The notes below the pieces were generated by a model, which was not told the DNA's origin, made no database searches, and saw only the letters and a program-made list of their open reading frames with translations. Shown piece after piece: positions 11,819 through 23,978 of a stretch of 64,000 nucleotides of DNA (positions within the stretch are counted from its first letter, which is position 1; each line of letters opens with the position of its first letter). Source of the stretch: Blastomyces gilchristii SLH14081 (lineage: Eukaryota > Ascomycota > Eurotiomycetes > Onygenales > Ajellomycetaceae); assembly GCF_000003855.2 (NCBI RefSeq), contig NW_003101680.1, positions 506,976 to 570,975 on the forward strand, given 5' to 3'. A program made the position numbers and the translations under genes.

Positions 11819-12613
11819 ATGTGGATTCTGCCCTTGGTCGGGTACCTGGGTTTAATCGTCGGATTCGCATTCCTAACCCTCGCCATAGGTAAAAAAAGAA
11901 AATAATAAACCTCCCACATCTATACAAAGACATGTAATAAACTAATAAATACTCGCCCAGCCTCCGGCCTCTATTACCTCTCTGAGCTTGTCGAAGAACA
12001 CACCGTGCTCGCGCGCCGCCTCCTATCCCGCCTGATATACTTCATAATAGCCCTCCATGTCCTCCTCTGCCTGGTTGACCAGCTGCCCTTCACCCTCTGC
12101 GCGCTCAGCGTAATCTCCCACTTAATCTACGCGGCCAATCTGCGCCGCTTCCCCATCGTTAAGCTCACAGACCCCATCTTCATCACCTCCTGCCTTCTCG
12201 TCGGCCTCAACCACTGGCTCTGGTTCCGCTACTTCTCAGACCCAATATCAGCCCAGCCGTCCAGGTCCATGCCCTGGTCAAAAGATGCGGGCAGCAATAC
12301 CCGACAGTCATATTACTACGGCGCGGTGACAGATCTTCCGTCGTTTACAGAGGTAGCGTCTTACTTCGGGCTGTGCGTTTGGCTAGTACCATTTGCGCTG
12401 TTTGTGAGCCTGAGCGCGGGTGAGAATGTGCTGCCGAGCATGGGCTCTGAGTATGCGACTGGGGCCACGGCGGCGTCGTCGCTGGCTGATCGGAATGCGA
12501 AACTAAAGAACAAGGGCATGGCCAAGGCATTGGTCGATGGTGTGCGGGAATGGATGGGGGATACGGGCGAGCTTATGGGGTTTTGGAGGGGGGAGAAGAC
12601 GAGGAGGTTTTAA
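11819..12613 (+). CDS. svp26: SVP26/TEX261-family ER-Golgi membrane protein
   Basis: Two exons: 11819-11888 and 11961-12613; 240 residues. In yeast Svp26 is a COPII cargo adaptor that loads certain type II membrane glycosyltransferases into ER exit vesicles. The chain begins with a hydrophobic segment (LPLVGYLGLIVGFAFLTLAI), followed across the intron by the family signature ASGLYYLSELVEEHT. Further hydrophobic helices are around LIYFIIALHVLLCLVDQLPF, PIFITSCLLVGLNHWLWF and a C-terminal one near FGLCVWLVPFALFVSL, giving the expected four-span layout. The tail after about residue 180 is hydrophilic with basic residues, as in fungal members. The intron is 72 bp with GTAAAA donor and CAG acceptor and keeps frame. 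The ATG chosen is the one directly before the first membrane span. Confidence 0.93.
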
Positions 12614-13988
12614 TGGACCTGCTTGTTCCTTGGTTTTATTTATTCATTACCACCTCTCTGATTTTCGCGGGCGAGTTAAATTGTGGTCGATTCCTCTTTT
12701 ACTGAAATGGCGAGCGTATAAACCATTTTAATGCATCTACTACCTCCGAAATTCCTTTTGCTCTTTCCTTGACGACTGATTTGAATGTTTATGACGTGTT
12801 TGAACTGCGCTGCATGGGGACTCACACTGTATATATATTGTATTATCGACGTAAATGCACCAAAACTAATTACTTAATAATTGTGTTGAAGAAGTGGTGT
12901 TTTAAGAGGAGGAAAGGAGGAAAGTTTACGGGTTATCATCGTTATGGTGTGCTGCGCACACAAAGTCCACTTGCCTTGGTTGTGGGACACTTCCCGGTAG
13001 CCAACCGAAATACCACATTATTAATTGATTAGACTCAAGAGACTGCTACCAAGGACCATTTAGAACGGGTCCATCCAGAAATCTGGCATCACAACTTCGT
13101 AGCGAAGGTTTCTTTTCGTGCCTGAGTCCCATTTCCTTAGCAGCGATTTTCTCTGGAATGCCCCCTCATATTGTCCGGCATCTATGTAGTTATGTAACTT
13201 GCTTTTGCTCCTCGTCGGGATGACATATCCGTATATGCAGAATCATACGGACTATTCGGATAGCAGAACATCAAATGCGGGGCCGTAGATTAGACAGCGT
13301 CGCCTCGAGAAGCATAATCAAGGCAGAAGAGAGTCGAGATAGCACAGACCAGTGAGTAGTTGCATGTACTGTACCTTCTGTCCCGGCTATCCGTTCCTAG
13401 CTATGGTGCACGTCTCCGCTTGGATTGGATTGAGTTCCCTGGTAGCGACGTCTCTCGAAAAAGTCAAACTGACATACGAGAGTGCCGATGCCTTTGTATA
13501 AACAGGTTCCCTCTGCGAATACCTAAGCACAGCTTGTGTTGGTGGAAATAGTATGCTGGAGAGAAAACATGTACGTAAGATAGAAAACGGGCGACTGCAT
13601 GAGATTAGGAACAGTCGACGCTTCATGTTTCGATTCAGCCAATATCAACCGGACTGCTGACCGTCTGGCTGTCTGACTATCACTACCCGCTGAGAATTCA
13701 CCCTCATTGCTTTACCATATCTGGAGCTGTGTTACACACCGGGCGGAATGTATGTATATACCACAGGAATCGTGCATCCTTTCGGCACCGAAAAAGTATG
13801 CAGGGCATGCCGATTCACGGATTTGAAGTCCTGTCAAGTGCAATTGATCAACTTTAATGAGAATATATCCGAGGATCTGCCGTCCATGCTGTCCGTCCGT
13901 TCCCAAAGATGCGCTCCCCAAGCCATAGCGAGTAGTAGTACTCTGCGTAGGCAGGGGACATTAGGTAGGATAGATATATCAGTTCAGA

Positions 13989-14010
13989 TATACTCCGTAT
14001 GCGGAGTATA
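13989..14010. repeat. Inverted repeat of the word TATACTCCG
   Basis: TATACTCCG at 13989-13997 and its exact complement CGGAGTATA at 14002-14010, separated by TATG. TATAAAA-like sequence follows at once. The word recurs at several other intergenic places in the window. Confidence 0.65.
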
Positions 14011-14248
14011 AAACAGTGGACAAGACGACGGCCCCACAGCGTGCTTGGATCTACACAGGGAAAAGGGACACTGACAGGCAGATCCGTGGACTGTGGACCG
14101 TGGGATATACGAACCATTCCAAATAATAATAATAACCTCTGCTCTGGGTATTGCCATATTGATGAATCTCGCAGAAAAACTTAAGCAAATCTTCAGGAAA
14201 AACTTTAGAAAATCTCGTAGGCAAGTTTAACCCCCTGACATGAGCAAG

Positions 14249-14272
14249 CCCTAGCCCTAGTCCTAGCCCTAA
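14249..14272. repeat. Short tract of telomere-like hexamers
   Basis: CCCTAG, CCCTAG, TCCTAG, CCCTAA in tandem. Fungal telomeres of this group are TTAGGG/CCCTAA arrays, so this is a degenerate four-unit tract at an internal place. It may be a chance simple repeat. Confidence 0.5.
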
Positions 14273-15622
14273 CTCACTCTCGCCCTTTTCAGCCGCAGAA
14301 ACCTCAACATCCTTAAATCTTCTTCGCCTGTTGGTTTGCTAATAACTTGCTGCTGGTGATATTTTAATAACTCACGATGATTTATGATTTATATGATCCT
14401 TCTCAACATCAGCAGGGATGGACAACTTGTCTGGCCCAACGCCTTGTCGTGTTTCAGCCGGTTGCAGCCAATGGGCTCGGCGGTTGGTTCCTAGTCATCT
14501 TTTAGGCCCTGCCAGTGCCTGTTCGCCACGTCCGTCTTGAAAAAATTAAAATAAAATAAAATAAAATTATGACTATTGGTGTCTTTGTGAGCTATACCTT
14601 GTTCCTTTCCCGCGCCAGGGTCTGTCTCTTTTCTCCGATCCGCTCTTTGTGTGGGTTTAATATCAAATCCGTAATCAAAGTGTCGGCGCCCAGTCTGCAA
14701 CCAATCTCCCTCCCTCCCCTCCCAGTCTGTCACAACGGTACGGTACCTGGCAGGCTTCACGGGGAATCGCTTCCTTCGTTTTGCCGCTCCTTTGTTTAAA
14801 TAACTCCCGGCACAAACACCGGGCATTCCGTGTTCATCTGGGCTCTACACCGGTATAACCCGGTGAATGACAAAAAAATAAAAAAATTCGCCGTGTTGCA
14901 GAACAATAATGAGGCGGGGGGTTTTTCTTGGTCCTCTTGATCTACATTTTTTCTTTTTTCTTCTTCATCTCTTTTTGATAACGCCAAAACTCATCGCGCT
15001 TTGACTGCGATTGGGATTGTCCCTAATCCCAGACTCCAATGGCACGCCAGCGGTGACTTTTCTTAGCCCCAACTTCCAAGTGGTTGGCAAATGCCCCCAC
15101 AGGCCCGCGCGATGATGTTCTAGCCAATTGGACATTTTCTGCTCTGTCCTGTCCGTGGTTAACCTTCAATGAAGACCCGCCATGAACCCTTGGCTAGAAG
15201 CCTTCTGTCTGCCATGCTTCGCATAGCATAGCGAGGGAGAGTTAACAGCCGTTTTATACCCAGATTACTGAACCGTGGCTGCAGCACACGTCACCCACTC
15301 GCCGCGTCAGGTACCGGTTGTTGCCCACCAATAGTACCGCCCCTGTTCCTGAATTTTCGGGCCATAATGGCGAGGTTCCAGGCTTCAAGGGCGATTTCAC
15401 CACACCCCCTCAGTGCCCTCCCCCGGGGGGCGAGAATTGATAGTTGGACCGGTCCCAAGGCCAGCAATCAATCACTTTTCCGTTTATGTCTCCCAGATCT
15501 GGGTACTTCCGGTTGCTGCAATCTACCTGGCACCCGTGTCTTGGGGATGTTCAGAGGCGGGAAGCCACTTCCTGGGCGTAACGCCAGGCCCTGGCGCTTG
15601 CTCAACCAGGATCTCCGGGGCG

Positions 15623-15630
15623 TATATAAA
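15623..15630 (+). promoter_or_regulatory. TATA box of the Asp f 4-like gene
   Basis: TATATAAA about 235 bp upstream of the ATG, followed by a pyrimidine-rich stretch that fits a fungal transcription start region. Confidence 0.6.
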
Positions 15631-15864
15631 GACCCTTGCATTCCCACTGGCGATGGCTTTTCGTCAATTTATCCCTTTTATCCGTCCCTTCCTTTGCGTA
15701 CAGCAGACCAACCACACTCCTTATATTTTCCACCACTTCTGGTCTCTGCACGATATCAAAAAGATAGAAAAAATCCACACTCGCTTTCTGACGCCGGCGT
15801 TCAAATAACATATATACATATACATATATCCAACTACATACTCATCCTTCCTTTCGTCGCAAGC

Positions 15865-16611
15865 ATGCAACTGAAAACCGTCATCGCTCTCCTTGGAGCT
15901 CTTGCTCCCCTCAGCCTGGCCCAGCCCCATGGCCACCACCACCGTCACATCTCCAAGAGACTTGAATGGACCACCGTCGTATCCGACATCTTCACCACCG
16001 CCGGCTTCGGTGGCCGCGCCGCCGCCAACACTGGGAGCATCGACACCTACTCAGGCAACGTCGGCAACCCCTGGGGCAGCAACATCATCGAGGTCTCCGA
16101 AAGCGACGCCTCCAGTTACAAATACGTAGCACAAATCAAGGGCCAGAACACAGAGCCATGGACTGTCGTCTTCTGGAACAAAATGGGCCCAACCGGCAAG
16201 CTTGATGGCCACTACGGCAACAGCGCCCTTACCTTCACCCTGAACGCGGGCGAGACCAAGTATGTCGCCTTCGACGAGAACACCCAAGGCAGCTTTGGCG
16301 CCTACCCTGGCGACAGTCTGCCCAAGAACAACTATGGCGCATACGCGTGCACGTGGGGTGAATTCGACTTTGGTAGCACACCCAACAAGGGCTGGTCTGG
16401 ATTTGACGTTTCCGCCATCCAGGCACAGCTGTCCAATATGCCAGTGCAAGGCATGAAGATGTGCGAGGTTGGCGGTGTTTGCTCGACTGTCACTGGAGCT
16501 GGAGGATTCGATAATGCCTACGCGGCCAAGGACCATGCCATTGGTGGCATTGGGGGCAACCTACCTCCTGGCCCTGTCCGCCTTGAGGTTATCATCGCCT
16601 ACCAGGGATAA
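15865..16611 (+). CDS. Asp f 4-like secreted allergen protein
   Basis: Single exon, 248 residues. The protein has a signal peptide (MQLKTVIALLGALAPLSLAQP), a His-rich stretch (HGHHHRHISKR) with a Kex2-type KR, then a domain beginning LEWTTVVSDIFTTAGFGG. The middle has NPWGSNIIEVSESDASSYKY and the end CEVGGVCSTVTGAGGF and AIGGIGGNLPPGPVRLEVII. This layout is that of the Aspergillus fumigatus allergen Asp f 4 family, small secreted fungal proteins of unknown biochemical role. Only a few Cys are present (CTWGEFDF, MKMCEVGGVC). The frame stays open upstream to 15367, but 15865 is chosen because it starts the signal peptide and lies below the TATA box. Codon third positions are strongly C-rich, as in highly expressed fungal genes. 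Confidence 0.9.
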   Translation: MQLKTVIALLGALAPLSLAQPHGHHHRHISKRLEWTTVVSDIFTTAGFGGRAAANTGSIDTYSGNVGNPWGSNIIEVSESDASSYKYVAQIKGQNTEPWTVVFWNKMGPTGKLDGHYGNSALTFTLNAGETKYVAFDENTQGSFGAYPGDSLPKNNYGAYACTWGEFDFGSTPNKGWSGFDVSAIQAQLSNMPVQGMKMCEVGGVCSTVTGAGGFDNAYAAKDHAIGGIGGNLPPGPVRLEVIIAYQG

Positions 16612-17173
16612 AATAAAGAACTGGGGAGGGAGTCCACTTTAGAATATCCTGGTTGATATATGCAATACCCGAGTCATTCTTTTGACTATTATTGACCATT
16701 ATACTTTCATTCTTTCAATGTATATATTTTTTTATCTTATCACTCTTTTTTTGACTATGAACAGAGGCGTCTGCGGTGGGAAACCCGTTTTTCTGTCCAT
16801 ACATATATAGGAAACGGGTTAAAAGGCGTTTAGATATGCGTCTCGAAAAATATTTCACAAATCCATTCGCTTACTTCCTGTTCAGTCAAAAAAAATAAAA
16901 GGAAGGAAAGAGATGATCAACTACATCCCTCTCCCCCCTTTTTTGTTTTTAGGTATCAAATAATAATTAACCGGTCACCTACCTGCCTGTCAACTAGGAA
17001 AATGGTGCATGTCCAACATGGATGCATGCCACCGTCTTCCGAGTTCTGCCCCTGCATATCCGGGTAAGCTCCCTTTCCGATCCATGGATCCCTCATGGCA
17101 TGGGGTGGAAAACTTTCGTGTATGCTCGACGGCGATTGTAGCACACTTACGTAGCGTAGTATTTACATTTAAA

Positions 17174-17242
17174 TTATTAATAATAATAATAATAATAATA
17201 ATAAAATTAAAAATTAAAAAATTAAAAAAAAAAAAAAAAAAA
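17174..17242. repeat. TAA microsatellite grading into poly-A
   Basis: About ten TAA units, then AAATT-type repeats and a run of about 19 A. Confidence 0.9.
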
Positions 17243-17901
17243 TAACAAAATGGGCGAGAAAACCCAACTAGTATAATCTTTTCTGTATGCCTTACATCTC
17301 TGCTCTCAAGTATTGATCTTGTCTTGTCTCGCGCTCTTGTTGTCTATAGCTTCGCACAATATATGCCAACCGAAAGCTAACGGAAAAGCAGAAAACAAGC
17401 GGAAGGAAAAGAAATAGAAGAGTCGTGCCACCGCTGCAGAGGATTGATACGGAATAGAATGAGATTGAAAAAAGAGAAAAACGAAAAACGAAATCGAAGT
17501 TCTGGAGGAAAGAGAGGTAGTATTTCCCTGGCGCTGCAGAAGTGTAGGAAGAATCAAAGAAGTAGGAAAAAAATCATTTCATATGATGGGAAAAATGGGA
17601 GTGAAAAAATTGAAAATAGAAAATAGGAAAGAAAATGCTATAAGCGGAGGAGAGAAGAAAGACTACATCACCATTCACTGCTGATCAAAAAAGACAAAAT
17701 AGAAAGGAAGAAAAAGACCAGACCAGAAAAGAGGAAAAGAGCAGCAAACCAGAAAGAAATATACTGTACAATCCTCTCTTCCTCAGTTGCGATCCTCCAA
17801 TATGGGCCACAAGCCAGTGGCGGTCTCATCCTTCAGAGAGCAACAGGGCAAAACCAGGAAAGGCCAAGAAAATGAAATCGAATAAAAAAATTAAAAAAAA
17901 T

Positions 17902-17934
17902 AAAGTCGAAGAAAGTCGAAGAAAGTCGAAGAAA
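17902..17934. repeat. 10-bp tandem repeat, three units
   Basis: Three head-to-tail copies of AAAGTCGAAG in an A-rich stretch, followed by a partial degenerate copy. Confidence 0.8.
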
Positions 17935-18706
17935 GAAGAAAAGATAAAGCAAATTAACAAGGAGGGAAAAAAGAAAAGCACAGGGTATAAAGGTATAAAA
18001 TCAAAAATAATAGCAGAAGAGAAGAGGAGAGAAAGAAAAGAGCCTTCCAGCGATCATCCGTTTCCTCTCTCGAAAAAAAGGATAAATCGCCAGGAAATTA
18101 CCCGCAGGCAGACAGCGGAATTAGAAAATAGAGCATCAAATCATCCATACATCCATACATCCATCCCTTCACACATTAAAATTACATAACTCCATTCCTT
18201 CCATTCCATTTCTTTCATTCTTTTCATCTTTTCTTTCGTTTCTGTTCTCGGACAAAGGACTTCCTTTATCCACATTTGGTCCAGCTGGGAGTGGCGGGGA
18301 AAGAGGAAACAGGCATACTATTAAAAGAGAGGGGAACAAGGCGGGAAATTGGGAGAGAAAAATACCAATAAACACAACGCAAAGCCAGGCGTATGTAATA
18401 TGTATATCCATCCCAACCGCGCTCTCTGTCCCCTTCGTTCCACCGCCACGATTCAAAGAGAAAAAAAATAAAAATAAAAAAAATAAAGAACATGAAGCGT
18501 CTGTTATCACTCAAACGCGGAGTCTTCAGATACCATAGCTATTTCTCACACAAGATAAGGTTAGCATTCATCACAAGGTACTACTCCAATCTACTCATCT
18601 AAAACCAACCAACCAAAAAAAATATAAAATATAAATAATAAAAAGAGAAAGGCTTAAAAGGGAGAAGGGAGGGAAGGGGAAACAAAGAAAGGGGTCAAAC
18701 AAAATT

Positions 18707-21700
18707 TCACCTACACCGCTCATCTCTTCCCCTCTGCCCATTACCCATTGCACCTTTTTTCCCCAAATTCATAAAGAGCAAATTACTCTCTCGCCGCTTC
18801 GCCTTACTCGTCACATTATGACTAGAACCATTATTTCCATCGTCGTCATTATTATTACCAGATGTCGATATGGGCGGCGGCATCAGACTACTCATGGAGT
18901 TATACGGGTCCGCACCCAACATCTGCTGCTCATAGGTGGGCTGCATAGGTATAAAGCCCGTGTTGTCGAATTTGTCGCGCGAGCGGTCGCGGTCCCGCTG
19001 CTGGTCCCATTGCTGTTGGGTGGAATGGGCATGTTGAGCTTCCTGCGGCGTCAAATCCGACCGATAGCGATGTTGCGGTGCCGGTGACGACGACTGCCGG
19101 AATGACGTTTGGTTATAGGACGGGGTCGGCAGGTCGGAGAACATTTGATGGCGGGGTGAGCGTATATCTTCCGGGTTCAAGGACTTGTTGTCTCCGAATA
19201 GTTCTGCAGGGCCGGCGTTGTGTATGGAAAACTCCGACACGGGTTCACCGAAGATGCTTTCAAAGTCTGTGAGGAACATTGAGAAGACTGGGGCAGGAAT
19301 GTTGAGGGTTGGTGCGAAAACGATGCCGACATTGCGAACGGTCATTTTGTTTACGTCTGAGTTGTTGATGATGTCAATTAGGTATTGAGACAGGGCTTTG
19401 AGGAGTGTCAGGTTTGGTCTGGGGAGACGGTGAACGAGTCCGTTAAAAGCGACTATTTTCTTCTGTTTGTCATCGAGATCTATATTATATTTATCGTCAG
19501 TCAGTGAATTCCGGCATTTCAAACAAGTAGACCGCTAACGAGAACTCACCAAGCACCCGAATAAAATCCAAATGCAAGTCTCTAGTCAGTACCGTCGTCG
19601 GCAACTCGCGCAGATACTGCTTGAACAAGGACGCAACAGCGTGAACATCATAATACGTATCGCCCTCCAGAAAGTCCAAATCTCCCTCTGTATTAAATTT
19701 CTCCTTAAGAGCTCTAATCACCACATTCGAGCCGCTGAGACGGAAAATGCCCTCTTCCAGCGCCGCATCCTTCACGCGCAGGTAATCAATGCACCGGTAA
19801 ACAACCGCCGGAAGGCCTGTATTAAGCCCCGGAACCCCACAAAACTCCACCGCCTCTGCGAGGGGCAGCCCAAAGACCGCGCGAACCGCCTCTCGCCGCT
19901 CAATTGGGGAATTGCTGTTGCTAGTCTCGTGATTCTGTATCTGGTTAGCTAACTCAGCTGTTGACGCAGCGCGAAAGCCCCAGATGGAGCGTTTCTTCTC
20001 CTTCGTGGTCATCGGCGGGGGAGCTTTATTTCCCCACGCCCCGGCATCCTGGATTTTGGCTCCGTTGGTTGGGCCGGAGATGCTTTTGAGCGATGGAGAC
20101 TGCGGCATATTCTGATCCCATGGAAGCTGATACCCTGGTTCCGGTAACCCAGCGGCGGCGGCCGCGCCCCTGCCCGGAGGAAGGACACTACCTGGCGGCC
20201 CGCGGACGGGGGCCTCAGCGGCGACGACATCGTCGTAACTAAATGAGCGGAGTTTATCGCCGGGTCCAGTTTCCTCAGGGCTATCTGTATCCTTGCTATT
20301 CTTCCTCGCACTGCCGTGTAGTAGACGACTCTTTGACAGCCCATCATGTTTTGAAGGTTGGCGATGAGACCTGGAGCTCTCCTCCTCGTCCGACTCTTGC
20401 TCAACATAGCTCAAAAGAGCCTCAACCCACGAGTCCCTCTCCTCATCGCTCTCAGCACACAATACATGGCGCACAAGAGCTGAGGAGTCCTTCTTCTTAG
20501 GCTCCAGAATGAGAAACGCGTGGCGATACTGGTTATCCAAATCGTCATCCAACCGTGATGGTGACTGATTGCTGTTCGCCGACTGAGACTGTTTGCCGAT
20601 CTGCGCATGGCGAATCTTGATGGTTCCCATATGCGGACCACCGGGGGATTCATAATACTTCAGCTCCGGCCCATCGAGGACGAAGTACCTCGCTTTCCAC
20701 CCACCGAAGTTCTTCCCTCGCTTTGTCAAATACCCTTCGATCCTCGGCTTCCCGTCAGGCCCCAAGGGATAAGACCGTTTCCCCTTGTGCTCACCGTTGA
20801 TGAGGCTAGTCTCATCATCGCGCGGCTCAATAGCATCCGCCGTCAAAAACTGGCATATCACCAACGCACCCGCCTCGTCCATCTGCGTCTCAAGGATAGA
20901 CTCAAAGTAGCCATTCAAGGCAGCTCTGCGCGCATCGACCTTGGCTGGGGAATGGCCGCTGAAGATGGACCGGTCAGGCAAGCGCCCAGCGAAGTTCGAC
21001 ATTGCTTGTTTCAATTGTTGATCCAACTGCGGCAAGGCTAGGATAACTTTTTCTACCCGCCATAGCTCCGCGCGGTTAGCCCGCGAGAACACACTGAGCG
21101 TGAAAACGGGCTCTTCGTCTGTAGGTTTGAGGGCCAAGTAGCTGTTACGTGACGGTCGTAGGCGGGACGAAGAAACTTTAATGTCAATAGAGGGTAGAGC
21201 GTTGGGAGGGAGAAGTAGATCGGGGTGCTGATCCGACACCAGGCCACGATATATGCGACTTTGGAAGGTCCCTGGAGACGTTGGGCTATCGATCTTTACG
21301 GAAGCGTCGAAAGTAGGGATTTCCTGCCTGGGAGCGTCGTTTTGCACGGGAGGAGGAATGGAAAGTTCAGCTGGTTTAGTCGGAGAATTCTTGCCCGTAG
21401 TAGCCGCAACAAGATTAGCAGGCCCCGAGAACGGAGGCGCAGGAAACCTTGTAGCTCGTGGTGACACTGGAAGGCCGTTCCTAGGTGAGATGGGCGGCGA
21501 CGCCATATTACCGTGGCCGTCCTTCGGGAAGCGTGGAAGTGGAGAGCCCAGCGGGCGATCTCCTGGTCGTGGGCTTAGTGGTAAGCCGGGACTCATTGGA
21601 GGGGATAAGGCCAGTCTATCTTTTTCCGACGACGCAGCGTCACTCGCCGGGGGGCTCAACATTGTTGCAAGAGAATCAAGTGGAGGAATTTGTTGCGCAA

Positions 21701-23902
21701 GCCCAGGAGGGGGTGAGTGGGCAACCATGCGATTCCCCACAAACCCCGTCCCACCAAACACTCCTTGTGGTGGATGGGAGTTTTGGGGTAAGTCGGGGGG
21801 ATGTGCCATTTTCGCTTTCATTTTACTGGAAGCGCTGCGAGCAGCTTTCTCCTGGAGCAGAAGCGCTTCACGTTGTCGATCGTCCTCTTCCCTAGTTTTT
21901 CTCCTTCCTCGACTCTCCATTCTGGGAATTCCATCAGTGTCCAAATTATCATCGTAATCCGAGTCATCCCCAACAGCTACATTCACCCGCTGAGTTTGGG
22001 CATGAACACGTTCAGTTTGGCTGAGATTTAACGGGGCAGGGGGGGGTCTCCTGAGAGGAGGTGGTGTCTGTTTCAGGAGATCACCAGTGGGTAAACTTGC
22101 AGCAGACGTGCTATTCGAAGACATATCAGTGTTGTTAGTCGTGCCACTTTGTTTGTCATACACTAACGGGTCAACGGGAGAATCGCGAAGCTGCGGGCGG
22201 TTTTGATTGTCGTTGTTTGCTGGCTGTTCTGTTCGAGCGCTGTGACTATGGCTTGAAGGATGGGAGTTTGGGGTACCGCCTCTGGTAAGCTGAGGGTCAG
22301 CATGTGAGTGCGATTGGAAGGTTGCAGGCTCATCCAGTGAGCGCGGCGTAGTTGTATCCGATGGTTTTGTTCGATCGTGTTGAGAGGGTGAATCTAGATT
22401 TCGGTCAGTCAGAATGTACGAATTGCCTTGAATAAATAAGAAAAGAGGCAACGATGGATTCCAAGTTGCTATGTTTTGTCCTACCCTTAGATGACTTGCT
22501 GTCTCCTTCAACAGTAGGGCCACCACCCACAGGCGCAGTTCGTTCAGGCACTGGTGGAGGGTTGGCCTGTAATTCCTTAAGTTTCTTCCTGTAACGATCC
22601 TTATCCTTCATTGTACGTTCGAGATCCTTATTCAAGCCGAGAACCATGGTGCGCTGCTTATCAACCAGTCTCCACAGCTGAGCATTCTGTGACGCAGCCT
22701 GTTGCTTCTCCTTGAGTAGATGAATAATGACGGCCTCAGCGGAGCCGGCAGTGGAGATGAGATTGGCGATCTCCTCTGGGGTGACATTATTCACTTCGAG
22801 AGAAGATTTGTGCGAGTGGGCGGATGAGATGGATGAGATGGCTGAATCGATGGAAGAGGTGCGTGGTATCGTTCTGATGCGATCTCCCACAGCAGATGAC
22901 AGGGTCGGGTTGGATAAGGGCGGAGAAGGGGAGACCGAACTGGGCGAGGTAACACGACGGCCACCATTATTACTATTATTATTATTGCTATTGCATGTAT
23001 TATTGTTGGTGTGATCATTATTACTGTTCATGGTGACTGGGCGAGGCGGATCCGATGACTTTCGCAATAGGTCGTAATAGGAGGACTTCGGCATATTCCC
23101 ATTGGCGCCCCGCAGATGCGACGAGCCGGTCAGTCGATCTGGGGGTGAGGGTTTGCACTGCAGCGCCTCTGCCGACTGGTTCGGGATCGGGTCCGTGTTG
23201 GATGGCTTGGTGTTGATAGAGGAGGATGCGGCGGCGGCGGCGGCGGCGGTGGTGATGGTGGCGGTCGTAGTAGGAGGAATGGGAAAGGCCGATACTCGAG
23301 CGAACGTTGAAACGGAGAGAGGAGAAAGAGGAGGCGGAGGGGATCGTGGAGATATGGGAGAGGTGCAGGATGAAGTAGCTGAACGAGGAGCCCTGGGAGG
23401 AATGGATTGAGGCGAGGTTGAGGTGGGCGAGTCCTCCTGGCTCAGAGAAGGCGATCGAGTAGTAAGCGCGGAACCTGGAGGTTGGGAGGATGAAGCAGAC
23501 GAAGGAGAAAGAGGGGATAAATGAGGGCGGTTCCTGGGGTTGTAGAGTGTCGTCGTCGAGGCGGGCGCTTTGGTGGTGGTACGGATAGGGGAGAGAAGGG
23601 GGACTTGAGAACGGAGGTGCTGGGTGTGATGGATGCCAGTGGTTGAATAATTGCTGGTATTATTAATATTAATATTATTATGATTATTATGATTATTATG
23701 ATGGTGAGGATTGCTGCTAGACGAAGGGACGACGCCTGTATTCCTTGTATCGCTGGGGCTGGCGCTTGAGCTGGGAGCATCTGCACGTTGGGTCAAGTAA
23801 TCCCTGGGGATCAGGGGAGCGGGCATCAGGGGGGACAAGGCGTGTTTGAAGGGACCAGCTTCATCAGAAGACGGGGGGGAATAGGGAGCGTAAGGGTTAG
23901 GG

Positions 23903-23938
<36 letters not shown>

Positions 23939-23944
23939 TTGTTG

Positions 23945-23978
<34 letters not shown>

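Larger units (their letters stand above)
12614..15616. other. Long spacer upstream of the Asp f 4-like gene
   Basis: About 3 kb with no supported gene. Notable small items are a 22-bp inverted repeat of TACTCCG words (13989-14010) and a 24-bp tract of four CCCTAG/CCCTAA hexamers (14249-14272). Open frames such as 13748-14011 and 14491-14826 lack domains, splice signals or convincing codon use. Confidence 0.5.
16612..18706. other. A-rich low-complexity spacer
   Basis: Two genes converge here, so it contains two 3' ends. The plus strand is strikingly purine/adenine-rich from about 17,150 to 18,700. It includes a TAA microsatellite with poly-A (17174-17242) and a 10-bp tandem repeat (17902-17934). 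Long Lys/Arg/Glu open frames (for example 17872-18189) are products of the A-rich composition. No gene supported. Confidence 0.55.

Noticed and set aside
15367..15864. N-terminal extension of the Asp f 4-like frame to 414 residues
   Set aside because: The signal peptide starts at 15865 and the extension crosses the TATA box and leader; no family member has it.
17872..18189. Lys/Glu/Arg-rich 105-codon frame
   Set aside because: Product of the A-rich tandem repeat region.
21253..21957. Plus-strand 234-codon frame opposite bem3
   Set aside because: Shadow of the bem3 coding strand; Gly/Ser-rich mirror of Pro-rich codons.
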